From contig VZSR01003807.1 of assembly GCA_013398615.1 (NCBI GenBank), positions 20,653,943 through 20,717,942 on the forward strand: a stretch of DNA of 64,000 nt, read 5' to 3'. The stretch is from Brachypodius melanocephalos (taxonomy: Eukaryota > Chordata > Aves > Passeriformes > Pycnonotidae). Positions 12,220 to 27,200 of the stretch are shown one piece after another. The number at the start of each line of letters is the position of its first letter. The stretch's first letter is position 1. A program made the translations under genes and the position numbers. Below the pieces are notes generated by a model. The model was not told where the DNA came from. It saw only the letters and a program-made list of their open reading frames with translations, and did no database searches.

Positions 12220-15200
12220 CTGCATGGCATCAGAAGACAAACATTAGATTTGAGGGCAGTGTGTTCAGCATGTATTGCCACCACTCTGCCTCCAGACTTT
12301 TTCAAACCATTATGTGTAAGGGTAAGGTAGTCAGGCTTTTGTTTTACAGTTCAACAGCAAACACTTAAGTCACTGGAAACATTTCGGCTGACATTACCAG
12401 AATCCCATCCTTACATGACCAAATGAGCACAGAGTACCATGTGCCACATGGGTTACTTTCCAGAAAAAATATTATCAGGAGAATTCAGTTAGTCAGAGGT
12501 CTGTGGAAGGCAGTACAAACAGAAGAGGAACACAAATGGCTAAAATGTGTTCCTACAGTTACTGAAGCACATTCAGAGAATTTTTTTTTCTGTGCAGCAT
12601 TCACGTATTTCTGAAAGCTAAAGTTGACACAGTAAATCCCTACACATAATACCTATTTGACACCAGCCAAAAACACAGTTTAGAAAATTGGTTCACTGTA
12701 TATACAAAGGTTTAGTTCATCATAGACTGTGGCTTTATACAATTAAGATACTTGTCAGCTAACATTAGCAATGCTGTAAGATAAACATTACATCAAACTT
12801 TAATCTGAGTGTTAAAGAAAACTGCTGGCAACTTCTAAAAACAGTTTTATGCTTCTGGGTGATGTCAGTTTATTATTATGCTCAAAAGCAGGAAGGAACA
12901 GTGACAAGCAGCCTCACACAGAACAACTGAACCGAGCAAGGAGATGATAAAAACAAGCACACGACAGATAAAAACAAGCACACAACAACTATTCCACCCT
13001 GTGTTTCTTACCAGTTTTTTTTTTTAACCAATGCAGTAACATAGACATTGGTTCATTACCTTAAAACGTTTAGTTATTTGTTCATATTTGAAAATAAAGT
13101 TACTGCAGAATGTTTTAACATTAGTAGGGACATGGAAGTACATTTCAGTCAGTATTTTCATATTACAAAAAGTATTACAATGCAAGGATGAACAGAATCC
13201 TAGTGGACAATCTCTCCCTTCAGCTCTTTTGTAGCCTTTCCAGGTTTTCACCTACCAAGATCAACATCTCTCCTAGCTTCAGATATCTTAATGAGCATTC
13301 TAAAGGAATGAAAGAAAAGGTTTTTCAACAAAGCAAGACGCTTGTGTGCATGTAGAAGAGCCCTCTTCTGGACACAGTGAGGTATTATTTTGAAGTAGGT
13401 CTCACCTGCTATGCCAGCAGACATCAGGAATGTGACACCAGCTTAAATTAACTGGTTAAATGTTCAGTGCCATGTACATATCTGTTATGTAAAGCATGTA
13501 CACCAGAAGCAGCAGCTCTATTTAAATACTGAACTGTTGGGAAATAGCAGAAGAAAATTACTTCAGGAAACTCAATGCAGGCACAGTATTATCTACTGTC
13601 TTTTGGTCACCTGTGAGAGACTGCCGACTCCATGACTGTTCTCAGGCTGATAAACAAGAGGCTTTTTACATGTTTGTGAAAAAAAAGGAAAATTACAAAA
13701 TTGCTATAGACAGACAGGAAACAAGAAGGAATTAAGACATACTCCTCTCAAAGCCAGCCTGGACACACATCTCAAGCCACTCATTAGAAAAGAGCACTTT
13801 TTCTTCTCTTGAAATTCCCAGTCAGAAATCCTTCTTCAACATAAACATGTATTTTTACATCACTGTGATGTTTTAACAAGAATGCTACATAATTCACTTG
13901 TTTTGAGAAATGGATGGGATATTTGACCCTGAATGATAATGATATATAGATCAAAATACTTTAAGATAAAAAACAATCCCCACAACCTCTAAGAGGTCAC
14001 ACATGAGCACAATAATCATCTTGATTCCACAGGGAAAAAAAAATACCTCCAAGCTGGTTGGGGCAAAGAGGGGATGTGCTGTGTAGAAGAATAAAGTTCA
14101 AGTAAAACACAGGTGTAATAGGGGTATCTGCATGCACCAGATGGCAACAGCCCTGGTGCACCACTCCACAGCAGAATCTCATCTCGAAAATTCAGGCCTC
14201 ATCAAGAGCTCTGCAAACACTGCTTGCTAAATGAGAGATCTGCAGTCAGGCAATTTCCTAGAGAGATTACAAAAGAAGTTCCTGGCCCACATCACAATTC
14301 CAGTTTAAGATGATCCATTCCCTGCCTCTTACCTACATAGGCATGACTGTCTAATAAAGGTGGTAATTGCTTTAAAAACCCCAAACAGCAACAAGAATGG
14401 GAACTGCTCCTTAAAAAAAGGGAAAAGAAAATAAGAAATTCTGAACTACCTGGAGATACCAGTCACTGTTGAGATTTACTAGTCAAAGGAATTTTATAGG
14501 CAGTGTGAGGACTGATCAAAGTAACTAAAATTCTTGGATTTCAGAGACTAAGGGTTTCCAAACAAATTCTAACTTAAAGTATTTTGTATCAAGGACCTGA
14601 ATGGGTACAGTCTGAACACCACAGATAGGCTTCATTTACCTCTACAGAGAAAATAACTTGTAAAAAAACACCTTAACAATTTATTTGTTCTAAAGACAAC
14701 GCTAAAACAGGTTTTAGAGATCTCTAATAAATAATGAAGAGGTGGAAGAGAAGGGGATGCTGAATGATAACAAGAAAATTTTGTTTTTCTTTAAAATCTT
14801 GGCAAATACTAAGTGACATTGTAAAGATTTTTATTCATCTAGCATGCCCCAGTTCAGCTTCAAGGTAATTATCCACATTTAGTTTTCATTCAAAAAAAGT
14901 CTTCCTAACCTTATCACTGCTTCCTACCACTCTACATCTGGTGCTGGACAGTAACTATAGAAACCACTTGTACTAAAGTTATACAGCTATATAAACAAAA
15001 AGGAGCAGTTACCAAATCAGGGACAGCACAGTCATATACCCAGGAACAGACACTGCTAAACTCAGTAGGAAAAATTCTACACTAGTAACAATTCTGGAGT
15101 GGCCATGTGACATGGAAACGCTTGAGCCATTCAGCAGGCTGGGTTTGTGTGCCTGCTGCTTCAGAGACCCTTCCTGGACAATCATACGCTCAGAGTTTGT

Positions 15201-18200
15201 CCTTCAGTCAAGTTTTCTGTTACATTTTACTACATAATTTCTAGGCATCTCTCTTGGCATTGAAAAAGTGGGATGCCTCACAGGGAGGGAGAAACATTGG
15301 GCTCTGGGCTTAGGATGCATTTGTTCCTGCCCCACCCATCCTGGGTTTTGGGGGAACAGTGTGCAGATATGCTGTGGAGGAGGCAGGAGGGGAGTGTGCA
15401 TTTTGGGGTGAATGCTGTGCTGGGAGGAACAGTGGCAAAAGTTGTCTGAAATGGTAATTTAAGAAACCAAACAACTCCTCTGTTCATATTGTGCACATGC
15501 TGGAAAAGCCTATTCATAACAACACTAAGTTGAGGAAGAAAACTTTTCTACTTGGTACAATTTCCCTGTAAATTTAAAAATAACAGACTGGATGCTTAAA
15601 AGACAGTGAGTTACGTACCAGATTTGTGAGGTTTTTAATTCAACATATGATCTTCATGCTTCTGATTTCTTGAGATAGATCAATACTTCACCCAGACACA
15701 CTCACTTTTTGCCTTCACTTTGATCTCCTTTTTATTTCAAACAATTCCAATCAAATTGCACCGTCAATTTCAGCAAATTACTGAATTCACCTCTAGTTAA
15801 GAGTTTATTTAAAGTGTTAAAAGTGAAATCAAAATTTGCTGTGAAATCTACAATTGCTTATTGGTAGCAAACACAGGGGAAACCAAAGAACTGCTTAGTA
15901 AGTCATGACTTGTAACATTTCTCAGCCACTTGCAAGCGCTGCACTAAGCTGAATTAAAAGGCAATTGAGGGCCTGTTACAAACCAGTTTAGTAAAGCAGA
16001 CAGGAACTGTCTGGAAACACAAATATTTGGCATATCCATAAAAATCCATTCTTTCACTTAGGAAAAAGAAAAGCAGACAAAAGTATAACTACTGAATTTT
16101 ATGGTCATATCTGGCAGGTCAGAAGTATCCAGTTTGAAGATTGCTCAGGATATAATACTGGAAAAAAACATGTTCCAGGTAAGGGGTGCTGAGGTGGGGA
16201 GATCTTAGACATTGAAACAAGGTCCTGAAACAGGCAGGCAGTAGCTAAGAATTAAACATGCATTTTGTTCTCCAGACAAGTTTTGCATCATCAGAAACCA
16301 CACATGGGTTCTGGGATCTTTAAATTATCTAACAGACATCTGGAGTACTGAATGTAAGCACTTGCACAGTCTTATCTAAGCAGCAAGCCTGCCAACTAGT
16401 CTCAGGTGCTCAGAGCTAAGCATTTCCAGACATGAACCTGTCAAACCACGAACTGAGGAACAGGTGATGCACAAGAGAAGAGTAACAAATGACACAAGTC
16501 TGTTTGCAGAAGGGTTGCTATATATTTTTTAGGTTAGAATATGTTACCCTGCAGCACTGGTAGCAATAAAACTGCTGTCAAAAGCCTCCCTGAACACCCT
16601 GAGACGCACATGTCAAAAACTTTCATAATCTACCCTCCTGGTTTGCTACTGGTGAAGTTGGCAGCTCCGAGGCTGAACTCCACACAGAGTGTTTATAAAA
16701 ATTCAGGTGTTGCTTGAGAACTGCAGTCACCACAAGAATTATGAAGGCAGCACTGAACCCATGCTGTGTCATTAGTGCAATCACCACACAGACACAGCAG
16801 TCTGACTGCATCTCCTGCCATCTGAAACAGCTCTTCTAGCTGACAGGGAATGTACTAAAAACACTCACTCAGAGTGCATTTTCATGAAGAATTTGCCTCA
16901 TGTGTGTTTAGCATCTCAATGTTTTAACAGCATCAAGTGAGAGAAGTAGCAAGAATGGAAAGGAGACCTGAATGCAATATTCCCTGGTCCCCATGCCTCA
17001 GGAGAGACACTTAGTGTGTCACAAAAAAAAAACAGAAAAAAGAGTCAGTGTGCTTTTCTGTACTTGCCACAGCTTCAGTATTATTCCAAAAGCGAAAAGG
17101 TACCACTCTAAAGGTGAAGTAACAGAATTAAATAAGGTTTACCTGTACTGCAAGACCCACAGAGATATTCAGTATTTACTTGGGCATAGAGATACTCTTT
17201 GAAATCAGTGGAAACTTGGGCATTAAGGCAAAACCTCTGTGGACGGGATTCACAAGTAACCCTAGAGTTCAAAGATGTTTTTCACACTATCGAGGGATTT
17301 TTTCAGGATAAGAGTTTACCAAAAACTGAGAATAAAAAAAGGAGAAACCAAAACCAGAACAGTCCCTTAAATCACTGCTCAGTATTACAAAAGCTCTAAC
17401 TCTGATCATAAAAACCAAAGTGTGACAGAAGCAAGGATCAAATGCTGAATAGCACGAACTTGTCACGAACACAACAGCTACTATTTTACACAATACGAGC
17501 AAGAATTCAGGCTCACCTTGAATTCTTTCACCTTTTCCATGGTTATGAGGCGCCTTGATGTGTGGCTGGAAAGCATCTGCTCGCAGTTGCTAATAAGTTT
17601 CAGGCACGGATGGCGGGGAATGATCTCTTCTGAGTATCTGGAGGAAATAATCATCCTTAGTGCTGCAGGCTCATGAAGTAGACGACCTACATCTGAAACA
17701 AAATTCTTACAGACTCTTCACAAAAAGGTTCACAGTTGAAAGTTGTTATGCCCTTTAACCTGATTAAATAAATTCAGATATTGCTGCTCCAGAGTTTTGA
17801 CATCATATATTCCAATCATCTTGACATTCAGTGTGTAGGACAAATTAAAACCTCATAGTAAAGAGACACTCTCCCATTTTCTGCATATATTTAAATTATG
17901 TTAATGTATGTATACATGGGCCTGCCTGTATAATTTCAAGTACAAAATATCTCAGCCAACCAGGAATAATAACTTACCCAGTCAGAGCTGAGATTTTAAA
18001 AATATTTTCCATAGTCAACACATATGAAGCTGCAGGAGTAAGAGATTTACTGCAGCTCCCCAAAAGGAGATTGCTGCATTTCAATTTCAAATCTTATTAA
18101 GCCAGCTCTTATTAGACAGTAACATTCCTGAACGTCAAAATTGGTATTACAAATTTATCTCATTTTAATTACTTTTTCTAATGGGAAAAAAATCCATCAT

Positions 18201-21200
18201 TTAACATTAGATAGTATTTAATTATAAGCCAACATTGCTACTATCTACAGAAGCAAGAGTTACAGTGTTTTAAATGTACCACCTGATAAGCATACTATTT
18301 TCTATATAGAAAGTGCTTTCTCTAAATTGCTTTCAATCTTTCTATTTCTCCAAATGCTGAAAGAGAAACTTAAAGACTTAAGAGCTTTGCATGGGACTAG
18401 AACAACCAGAAGAATTAACCTAGCTAGTATGATAAATATGATATATCCTTCCTACACACTGAAACATAGATCACTCATTTATTCCTAAATTTTGTAATAA
18501 GCTTTCATGTAATAGTTCCTAAAAATAACACAGAAAATGGGTTCTGGTATTGTTAGGTACGATTTTGTACAAAACACCTGCTCCTATGATTCTCCAATGT
18601 TTGAAGGTTAACAGAATTCAGACATCGAAACACAGAACTGAACAACTCAATACCTATGACTTGAATTTAAAAGGTACAAAAGAGGAACTTTTGTAAAAGA
18701 GGTGGATTTCCTTAATGAAAATAAAGGTGTTGGTCTGGATTAAAATAGGATCCATGTAGGTGCTGGTGGAAAATTTGGCATTTCTTAAGATAACAGAGAG
18801 CCATTAAACAAGTAACTCAATCCCAAATTCACATTTGCAAATAAGACAAAACCCAAACAGGTCTGCCTCTTTGCTTTCCTCCAAAATTTCCAGACAGCAA
18901 AGCTACCTTTCAGTCATTTCTTGTGTAAAAACAAGCATCTGCTTCTGCTAGGTGAAGTCAGAATGTGCTTTTGGCAAAGAGGAATGAAATTAATTCTCAA
19001 CTGCTTTTTCTATTACACAAGACTTTTGATGCATCCAGTACCATCAAACTGTTTTTCTTTTACAAAGGTAGGCACCCTGCCACAACATTTTAAAGGTTTC
19101 TCTCCATAATCATACAGAAGGCTGACTTTAATGGAATTAGAAGAATTTGGACTCAACAATGATTTCAATGTCTGATTGAAAGAGTAAACTCTGGGGTGAG
19201 ATGCTATCTTGAAGAGGGAGAGATCAGTATCACTTTGTTAAAAAGCCTTTTCTGTTAGCATTAATGAATGTATTTCTACATTCTTTCAGGTAAACTCAGA
19301 AACATGTCAAGTAAGAAATACAGAAGCAATGATTTTAACAGACATCCAATTCAATCAGTTTCACCTTTAATTTAAAGTAATATACAAAGATCTCAAAAAA
19401 CGAAACTCAAGGCAGGTGTTGCCAAGGGATATTTGATAATGCAACATGTTGGTAGAAAGTATACTCTCTTCTCCCCACTTAGTTGCTTTAATGCCCCATG
19501 TTCATTATTACAGCTGAAAATAAAGTGACTATCCTACTATTTTATGCTAATTCTAGCAACTTTAGTATTTCAAGTCATAGTAGGATGTACAAATTCACTT
19601 TTTAAAAGGCAACTCAACCAGACCTCCCCAAAACAGCAATTAAAGTTGATCCCAAATATGCAGTTCCCACATTATCTGAAGTAAAAACTTTGCACTGCTG
19701 TAGTGAGGGAGCATGCTTTTACCAAAGTTCAATGAGCAGAAGGAAAAACACTGGTATCTCGATAAACAAAATAAATTCAGTAATTCCAAAGAGATTTTAT
19801 TGACACTAACATTAGCTATAATACTATGAATGGCATTCATTGCTTTGTCTGTGAATTGTCTTATGAGAAAAAAGGCCTACAATACCAATTTTATCATTTT
19901 CTAAAATGTGCAAACTTCCAAGTGCACTCTCCTGTTACAGATGCAAGTAATAGAAATGGCTCCTTTTGGTTTCCAAATTTTCAAAACAGCATGAGATATA
20001 CTGACCATCACAACCATTTCCATAGTGTAATCAGGGACAACCACCACTTTATATAACAGTTTGTGCATAGAAATACATGACACTGTAGAAACTACCTTCA
20101 GAGCACATCTGTATCTAGAAGACAGCTTGAAACAGCTACTGTACATCAACTCCTCACTTTACAGAAAAAAAATCTTTACAAAAACAAAACAACAACAACA
20201 AAAAAACCCTCAAACCTAATCTAAGAGATGCTGAAATAAGGCATTCTAACAGCTGTTTTTCCTTATACACTCAGCCCTGATCCCAGGCTGCACTACTGAG
20301 CAGCCAGGATCCCAGTCTCTGCTGGCCTCGGGTGCTTCCTGCCTCGCACTGCCATCTCTTGGTCACTTGACTTTTATTTCTCACAAGAAAGCTAAATCAG
20401 TAGTGCCAAACCCCAAAGAATAAAGGATGACTTTTACACACCTCTATCACTCTGGCAGAAACACATACTAATACCAGCCTTCTTCTACTGTCTTGGAATT
20501 CCATCTGCACCTTGAAAGTCTAACTTTTAAGCTTAAACCTCAACCCACTTGACATGCATTTACAACGATATGCAAAGGCATTTTCTATTTGGTAACAGTC
20601 AGGAATTATCTCCATTCAAAAGCTCTGTCATAAAATGTGGTTTCCCTCACACAAAGTTTTAAAATACAAAGTCTGGGCATTACTCTTAAGTGCTGGTACT
20701 ATGGAAGCTGTCCAGCTTTTGTCCCAAAGGAAAGCACAGTGAGAATCCAGCATCCACTCTGACACACAACACAGCAGAAGCCAACAGTACGTACTCAGGC
20801 CTGTATATGGGCAGCCAGTAAACCAATCTTCCTCCCATCACCAGATGCTCTGCCCCAAACTTCAAGAGGTCAAAGAAGATGTCACTTAGATGGTAACTGG
20901 ATGAAACGAAGAAGTGATTTTCTGTGCTGAACAAAAAAGGTACAAGTGTAAGCAAACACAAGAGCACAGGTAAAACCAAAACTTTTAATAATAGTAATTT
21001 AAAGAAAAAAACAATACACTAAGCCACAAAAGCACGTTCTGAGCTTTGCAAAGCTACTCAAGACAATCCAGGAGTACAGCTTCTACTATGAGGAATACAA
21101 CTTCTCAAGTTTCCTCCTAACTGTCTCTTTGACTTCTACATGTATTAAAGATGAGTCTAAAAAACCACAGGTATGTTGGCAATAGTTATTTTGCACAGCA

Positions 21201-24200
21201 TTTTTCTAAAGGAATTAGAGTAAAAGCCAGAAGGCAAGGAAGACCAGGCAGTGGAGAAGCAATGCAGCATCTCTGAAAAGAAAGGAGCAGTGGAAAATGC
21301 AAAAGAAAAAAGCTTCAGGCAAACAGGTATTCCATTTTAGAGTGATTTTGCAGCCTGCAGGGATCAGAGAGAACTTTCTGAGAACAGGAAATTCATGCTA
21401 ATAGCGGCCCACAGAGGTGAGAAACAGAATTCAAAATCTGAACACACGCAAAAGATAAAGAGGGAGAACAAAACCAAGTAGTTTTCAGGAAGTGATACAG
21501 TGGTTCTGCAAACAGAAGAAAAAGGGGTTTTCTTCTTTAATTATAACTGCTACCATTTTTTAACTTCTGACAGCCAATCAAGAAGTAATAAATATTCTAA
21601 ATCTGCAACTGGGTTTCCATTAAGACATTTCTATTCTACAGCAGACGAGAGAGCTTCCCTACCTTCTTTCCACTGACTTAACCGTTTCCTTTGGTGATCC
21701 CATTCTGCGAGGAGCTTCTCTGATACCATAAGGTGCTAAACAAAGCAAAAGCAAAATGCAGAGATGAGAACCTCACCCTTTGTCCAAGTAACATACAATT
21801 ACACCATACATACACAACAGTGTACAAACTGTGGCTTATACAAGGTTAAAAAGTGGAAAGCTTTTACAAAGCAGAAGTCAGTAAGAATCCAGCTCTACTG
21901 AAAGTTTCTTGCTCCAAAGAGTTATTTTAAAACCGTTTCAAGGAAAGCCCTTCAGCTGTAAGAGCTTCTAGCAGCCTACGCATTTGCTACGTGACAAAAG
22001 GTAATGCTGTGTTGTTTGTTAAAAGATATTCCTTAGATTTCAGACATGTGATAAATAATCCCATCCTTTTTTGTTTGACAGACACAAGTGTGTCCCCTAT
22101 AGCACTTAACTAACCTTTTGCAAAATAAAATTAAGTATATCAGAACTTCTTGTCAGCACATTACACAAATGGTAATTCTCACACGTAAGAACCAGAAAAG
22201 GTTTTTTCTCATATGCTTTTTGCACATTTCTAATAGCATAACATACTTATTTCATGTTCAAAAAATGGGAGTTTGAGAGACTTGTTTCAGCATCATGGAA
22301 GCACCAATTGCAGAACTTTTACAAATGCTTTCACACTCACTTCCAGGTCTCTATTAATATTGTACACTGTGTTGTTGATGAACAGGCCAAATAAAAATTA
22401 ACAAGCAACCCACAAAGAAAAGTCACAGTTCCTATTCTTAATGCATATGAACGTGTCATTGGAAAAGCCAGCACTTGAGATCAGAAATTGCTGTATCAAT
22501 GTCTTTCATTTATCCCCTTGGTTTCTTTTCCCTCTCATACAAGACAAATGGTGTTTAGTAAATAGGTTTCTAAAAGAGCAGAGGATCCTTTTAAACTGCT
22601 CCTGCTTCCAGTAGCCAAGTGTATTGGAAAAACATTAAAATTTCCCTGTGGAAGCATTAAGCACTTAACACAAGTCTCCAGAAATCCATCAGAGATGCAC
22701 AGCAGACTCCAATGTGCTGCCAAGAGCAATACTGACCATTCTGATAAGAAGTCTCTATGCATCAATGATGTCATGCTTTTAGTGAAGGACACTTCTTCAA
22801 AGGATGATTTTCAGGCATATTGATTTCTGCTGGTGAACAACATTCTCGCCATGGACGAAAGTGTCACTGCCAGCTTTGTTGCACATTAATAACTATCCTT
22901 AAAATAAATGCAGAGATGTCAAATGCAGATCCAATCTCTGTAGTGCTGCTCCCAACAATCATCTTTGGAAACATGGAAGCTGCAGATCTGAGCACTTGTC
23001 CAGACATTTAATCAATGTACACAGGCAATAATGTTTTAGTCACTGTCATTGGGCAAGAAAAGGCAGTAACAAACTTACGGTCTGTAATGATTGCATCAAA
23101 CAACATCCCTTTTCTCCATATTGGTCTTGAAGAATCAGCAATGAGTGCATCGAGGTAGAACTTCTCTAAACCATACTGTCGGAGATTAGCTCTGATATTT
23201 TCATCTGGCCCTCTCCATTTCTGGTTCTTTCTGCTTGCCTTGCCTGGGAGGAGAAGGGGAATGGAAAGGGAGGAAAAAAAGCACATTCAACAAGAAACTA
23301 TTAGATAAGAAAAGCTTTCATGTATGCTACCATTTAAATTAAAGGGAAATAATCACGTGACAAAAAAATCCCTGTCAAAAGTACTTGCAATAAACTTCAC
23401 AAGTAGCAAGGAAAAACAAAAATACATGAGAAAAGTTCTGCTGCACCATCTGCACAGGGTGTCAAAGAACATGTTTACAAAAACATTGGTTTGCAAGAGG
23501 CTCTCTCCATCCACCAGTCACAACCCTGTCCACTAGGTCAAATATAATTTGCATATTTGCAGAGAAGCTGGAATGAGATTAGGGTTCCTGGGTTAGGTTT
23601 TGAGGAGCTTCTCACATCATAGGTTAAAAGAGCACACAGCTGTGGTAATTATTATTTGGGATTTTGTTTTGATCTTCATTATTCTTCTTCAAAAGTATTT
23701 CCTGCTTAAAAATAAGATAATATCTTAACTAGCATACATGTAAATTGGTGAATAAAACTAAGCATGACCAAATAAATCTTGTGAAGATTAATGCTGCTTT
23801 AAAATTAACTAAGTATCATCTGCTACCATCAGTATTCTTAAATTCCAGAGGGTAAGATTTCAGTGGCTTTGAAATATGTAACATACCTAATCCATGGATT
23901 GTGTTGTAATCTATATCAGTACCACACACATATGCCCCAAAATGTGCTGAGGAGATTAGAAGGCCACCTACACAGGGAAGAAAAGAGAAAAAGTACAAAC
24001 TTCTGTCATAAATGTCACCTGTGTTAGGAAGTTTTCTTCAGGAACTTCAGGAGCCTACACCAGCAGCACACTAGACCCGAGGAAAAGGAAAAAAAAAACC
24101 ACCAAAACAAACACTAAAAAAATGATGTAGAACTATCAACCAGTTAGAATCACTATGTAATTATAATGAGACATAGTAACACTAAGTCCTTTGTCTGCTC

Positions 24201-27200
24201 TACATGATTTTCCTTATCTTGCTATGCCCTATGTCACTCCTCATCTCTGGAGATGGTTCAGGAGTTTTTTTTTAATGGCTTTCTGTATTTTAACTAGTAA
24301 GAACCTTTAATCATTACATGAACCAAAACTTGTTATTCTACTTTGCAAGGAGCAGAACTTCAAACTGTTGTCAAACAATTGGAAAAATCATCACCAAACA
24401 AATGGCAGCTCTACCATGTCTGTTCTCAAAGCCAGTTTCTTTAATGGTGTCTAAAAATCAAACTTCTATAAGGTGGCTATTCCTATGTTGTAAGAAACAA
24501 TGATCAAGAGCCTTACAAATGTAAGTATCTCCAATGTAAACATAAATATTAAAAAAAGATTCTATAATCCTTTTCAAGTGTGAAAACTACGTATAAATGC
24601 ATTTGTCTGTGAGTAGGCTGCCTACTTTGTCAGTAGTTTTACCAATGTACTTATTCTGTAATAAAATCTTTTTTTTAATTACTGCTATTGCAACCTGCCT
24701 TCCTAATTAAAAAAAGAACACCCTATCAAAAAAAGTGTGATTTCCCCTTGAAACTGATAACAGCTGAACAGCCCACAGAAAACAATAAATGACATTAACT
24801 CTTTAACAGCTTCCAAATGAAATGACAGGTTGAAGGAGATGAACAGATACCTGTGAGGTCAAGTTATTAATAGAGGTCTGTGGCTACCAGACTGCTTTAG
24901 AACAGAACAGCAACTGAGAACACAGCTGTGAACCCCTCTGATGTCAACAGTCCTGCTAAATAACGGGGATGACTGCTGCAGGGTGAAGGGCTGACAATGC
25001 ACAAGCTGGCTGGGAGTGTGACACCAGTTCTCTCATTCACCAGGACGTGGAAAGAAGTATCTCAGGTGGCTGCACCCACTGAGCACCAGCAAATCCCTAA
25101 TGTACCCTGTGTGCACCAGAAAACTCCTGCACCATATGGTAATAAACTCTACCAAAACCAAAGGTGAGCCAGAACAAAAAAAAAAACTTTTAAAATACCT
25201 CTGCATTTTCTTATGAAATGGTTCAGGGAAAAACAAAGTTACTCACCCCAAATGAATCACCCATTTCCCTTCTTGGCTGCAATCCCTCAGAACAGATGGG
25301 CAGTACATCCAGAGGGTCAAGACAAATTTAGCTAGCCCTGACCCCAAGTATGGCATACCACCCAGTCCTACAAAAAAAGTGAGAAGAGAGTCCTTTGCCC
25401 ATCTAAGAATATTTTTAACCACAGGAAAAAAAGAAGCCTGGAAATCATGAATTCACAGCTTTAAATAAATCTCAGCTCCTACTAATTCAACTTGTGCTCA
25501 CACTGGTGGTGCATGGATACTTACATGCTCTTACACAGCCAGCCCTCTGATCAGTGTATGAAACAGACACATACAAAGGGTAAATCAGGGAATCACCGTG
25601 TCCCTGGTGACTTATAGCAGAATGATGATGGCACAGAGCTTCATGTCTTTCTATCATACACTATTCCTCCACCTCTTCAGCATAGATGAGGTCTGGTCCT
25701 CCAGGATGTCAAAGAAAAACATCCTGTCATTTGCAACTATGCATATCATAAGTATCTTCCAAAAAAACAATCAACAAGATTACTGAAATAACCTGAACTG
25801 ACTGTCTAGGAGGAAACACAAAATATTCAGCACAAAAAATTGATTTATTCTTCTGGAAGCTTCCAGGCTTCCTTCTACTCAACACTGAGGAAAGAATATC
25901 TAAACATTGATGGAAGTTAAAAACACCATCCTGGCCATTCCAATTCTGCTCGACAATAATAAAGGGGAATCAAGTCTTCTAAAAGCCAGCCTGGTCAAAG
26001 AGCACTTTATATTCCAAGGAAAAATGCCAATTGTCCATTCTTGCACTAATGTGAAAGATCTGTAATTTGGCTTATGCAGCAAAAACCAGTTTGTTTGCAA
26101 CAAGCAAGAATAATTTTGCAAGGCCATTCTGGTTTGGTACTATTCACTTTTCCAGTGTAAAAAAGCAGGCAGAAACACAGCCAGGTACCAAAGCTGCACC
26201 AATAAAGAAATCTGAACTGCAAAATGCTCCTCAGATCCTGAATATGTATTTTTCCAAACTCATCAGCTCAAAATCACTGCATCACTCTCAACTATAAACC
26301 ACTTCCCAGAAACTCCAGTGACAGGGCACTGTTGTACTGACAAGCTTGAAAATCTTCTGAAGGTCCTCAAGAGACAACTGAAATTCCTGGGGTTTAGTCA
26401 ATAGAAGTAAGTGCAAAAGCCACTGTTCTTTAGTCATAAATACACTCTACTGACAAATGGCACGCCACTCACTACCTCCACTGTACCCTTTAATCTCTAG
26501 CTTTTATATTACAAACATCTAGGAGGAAAAAAATTGTAATTCAAACTACTAGGCAATCTGGGGAGAATTTTGTATGTTACCTTTAGAATTGAAACATAAC
26601 ATTTATCTTGAATTTCTATAGCTTCATCATTTTTATCAGATTTTTCTTCTTCTGCCTTTACCCTCCCTTTTTATTTTTCTTCAATTTTCACTCCCAAGAG
26701 AAAGAATACTCTCAGAGACTTTGTGATTTAAGTTAGCAAGTTTTATAATAAGACAAAAAGCCATAGACACCAAAATGAAACCAACTGCTAAGAGGTAAGT
26801 AAAGGAATTTCCTGAACCTCTCAAAAGACAAGCACAAGAAAGGGTAGAAAATCTCTTACGATATTATTATGCATGAAAAAAATCAGGTCCTATATGAACA
26901 AAATGTAAGACAAAAACATAAATAGTTTACCAAACCCTTCTTTTTCTGAAAATACTATATCCATGCTCTTTTTCTATGGCAGAGAGAAGACAAATGCTAG
27001 TAAGAATTTATCCTACTAGTGACCCTACTAGTACAGTCTTCCTTCTCCTTAACTTCTGTGCAGAGATTTTTCTTCATCTTCCCAATAATGTAAGTATTTT
27101 TAAATCTATGCATTTCACATGTGATCATCTTGATTAAAGCTGAACATGAGCCAGCAGTGCTCTGGCAGCCAGAAGGGCCAATCCTGTCCTGGGGTGCATC

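Larger units (their letters stand above)
17638..23078. other. TRMT11: TRMT11 introns 9-11
   Basis: Introns 17638-20794, 20927-21662 and 21736-23078, around exons 10 and 11. They are AT-rich with normal GT-AG ends. No additional coding segment or mobile element is recognised. Confidence 0.55.
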
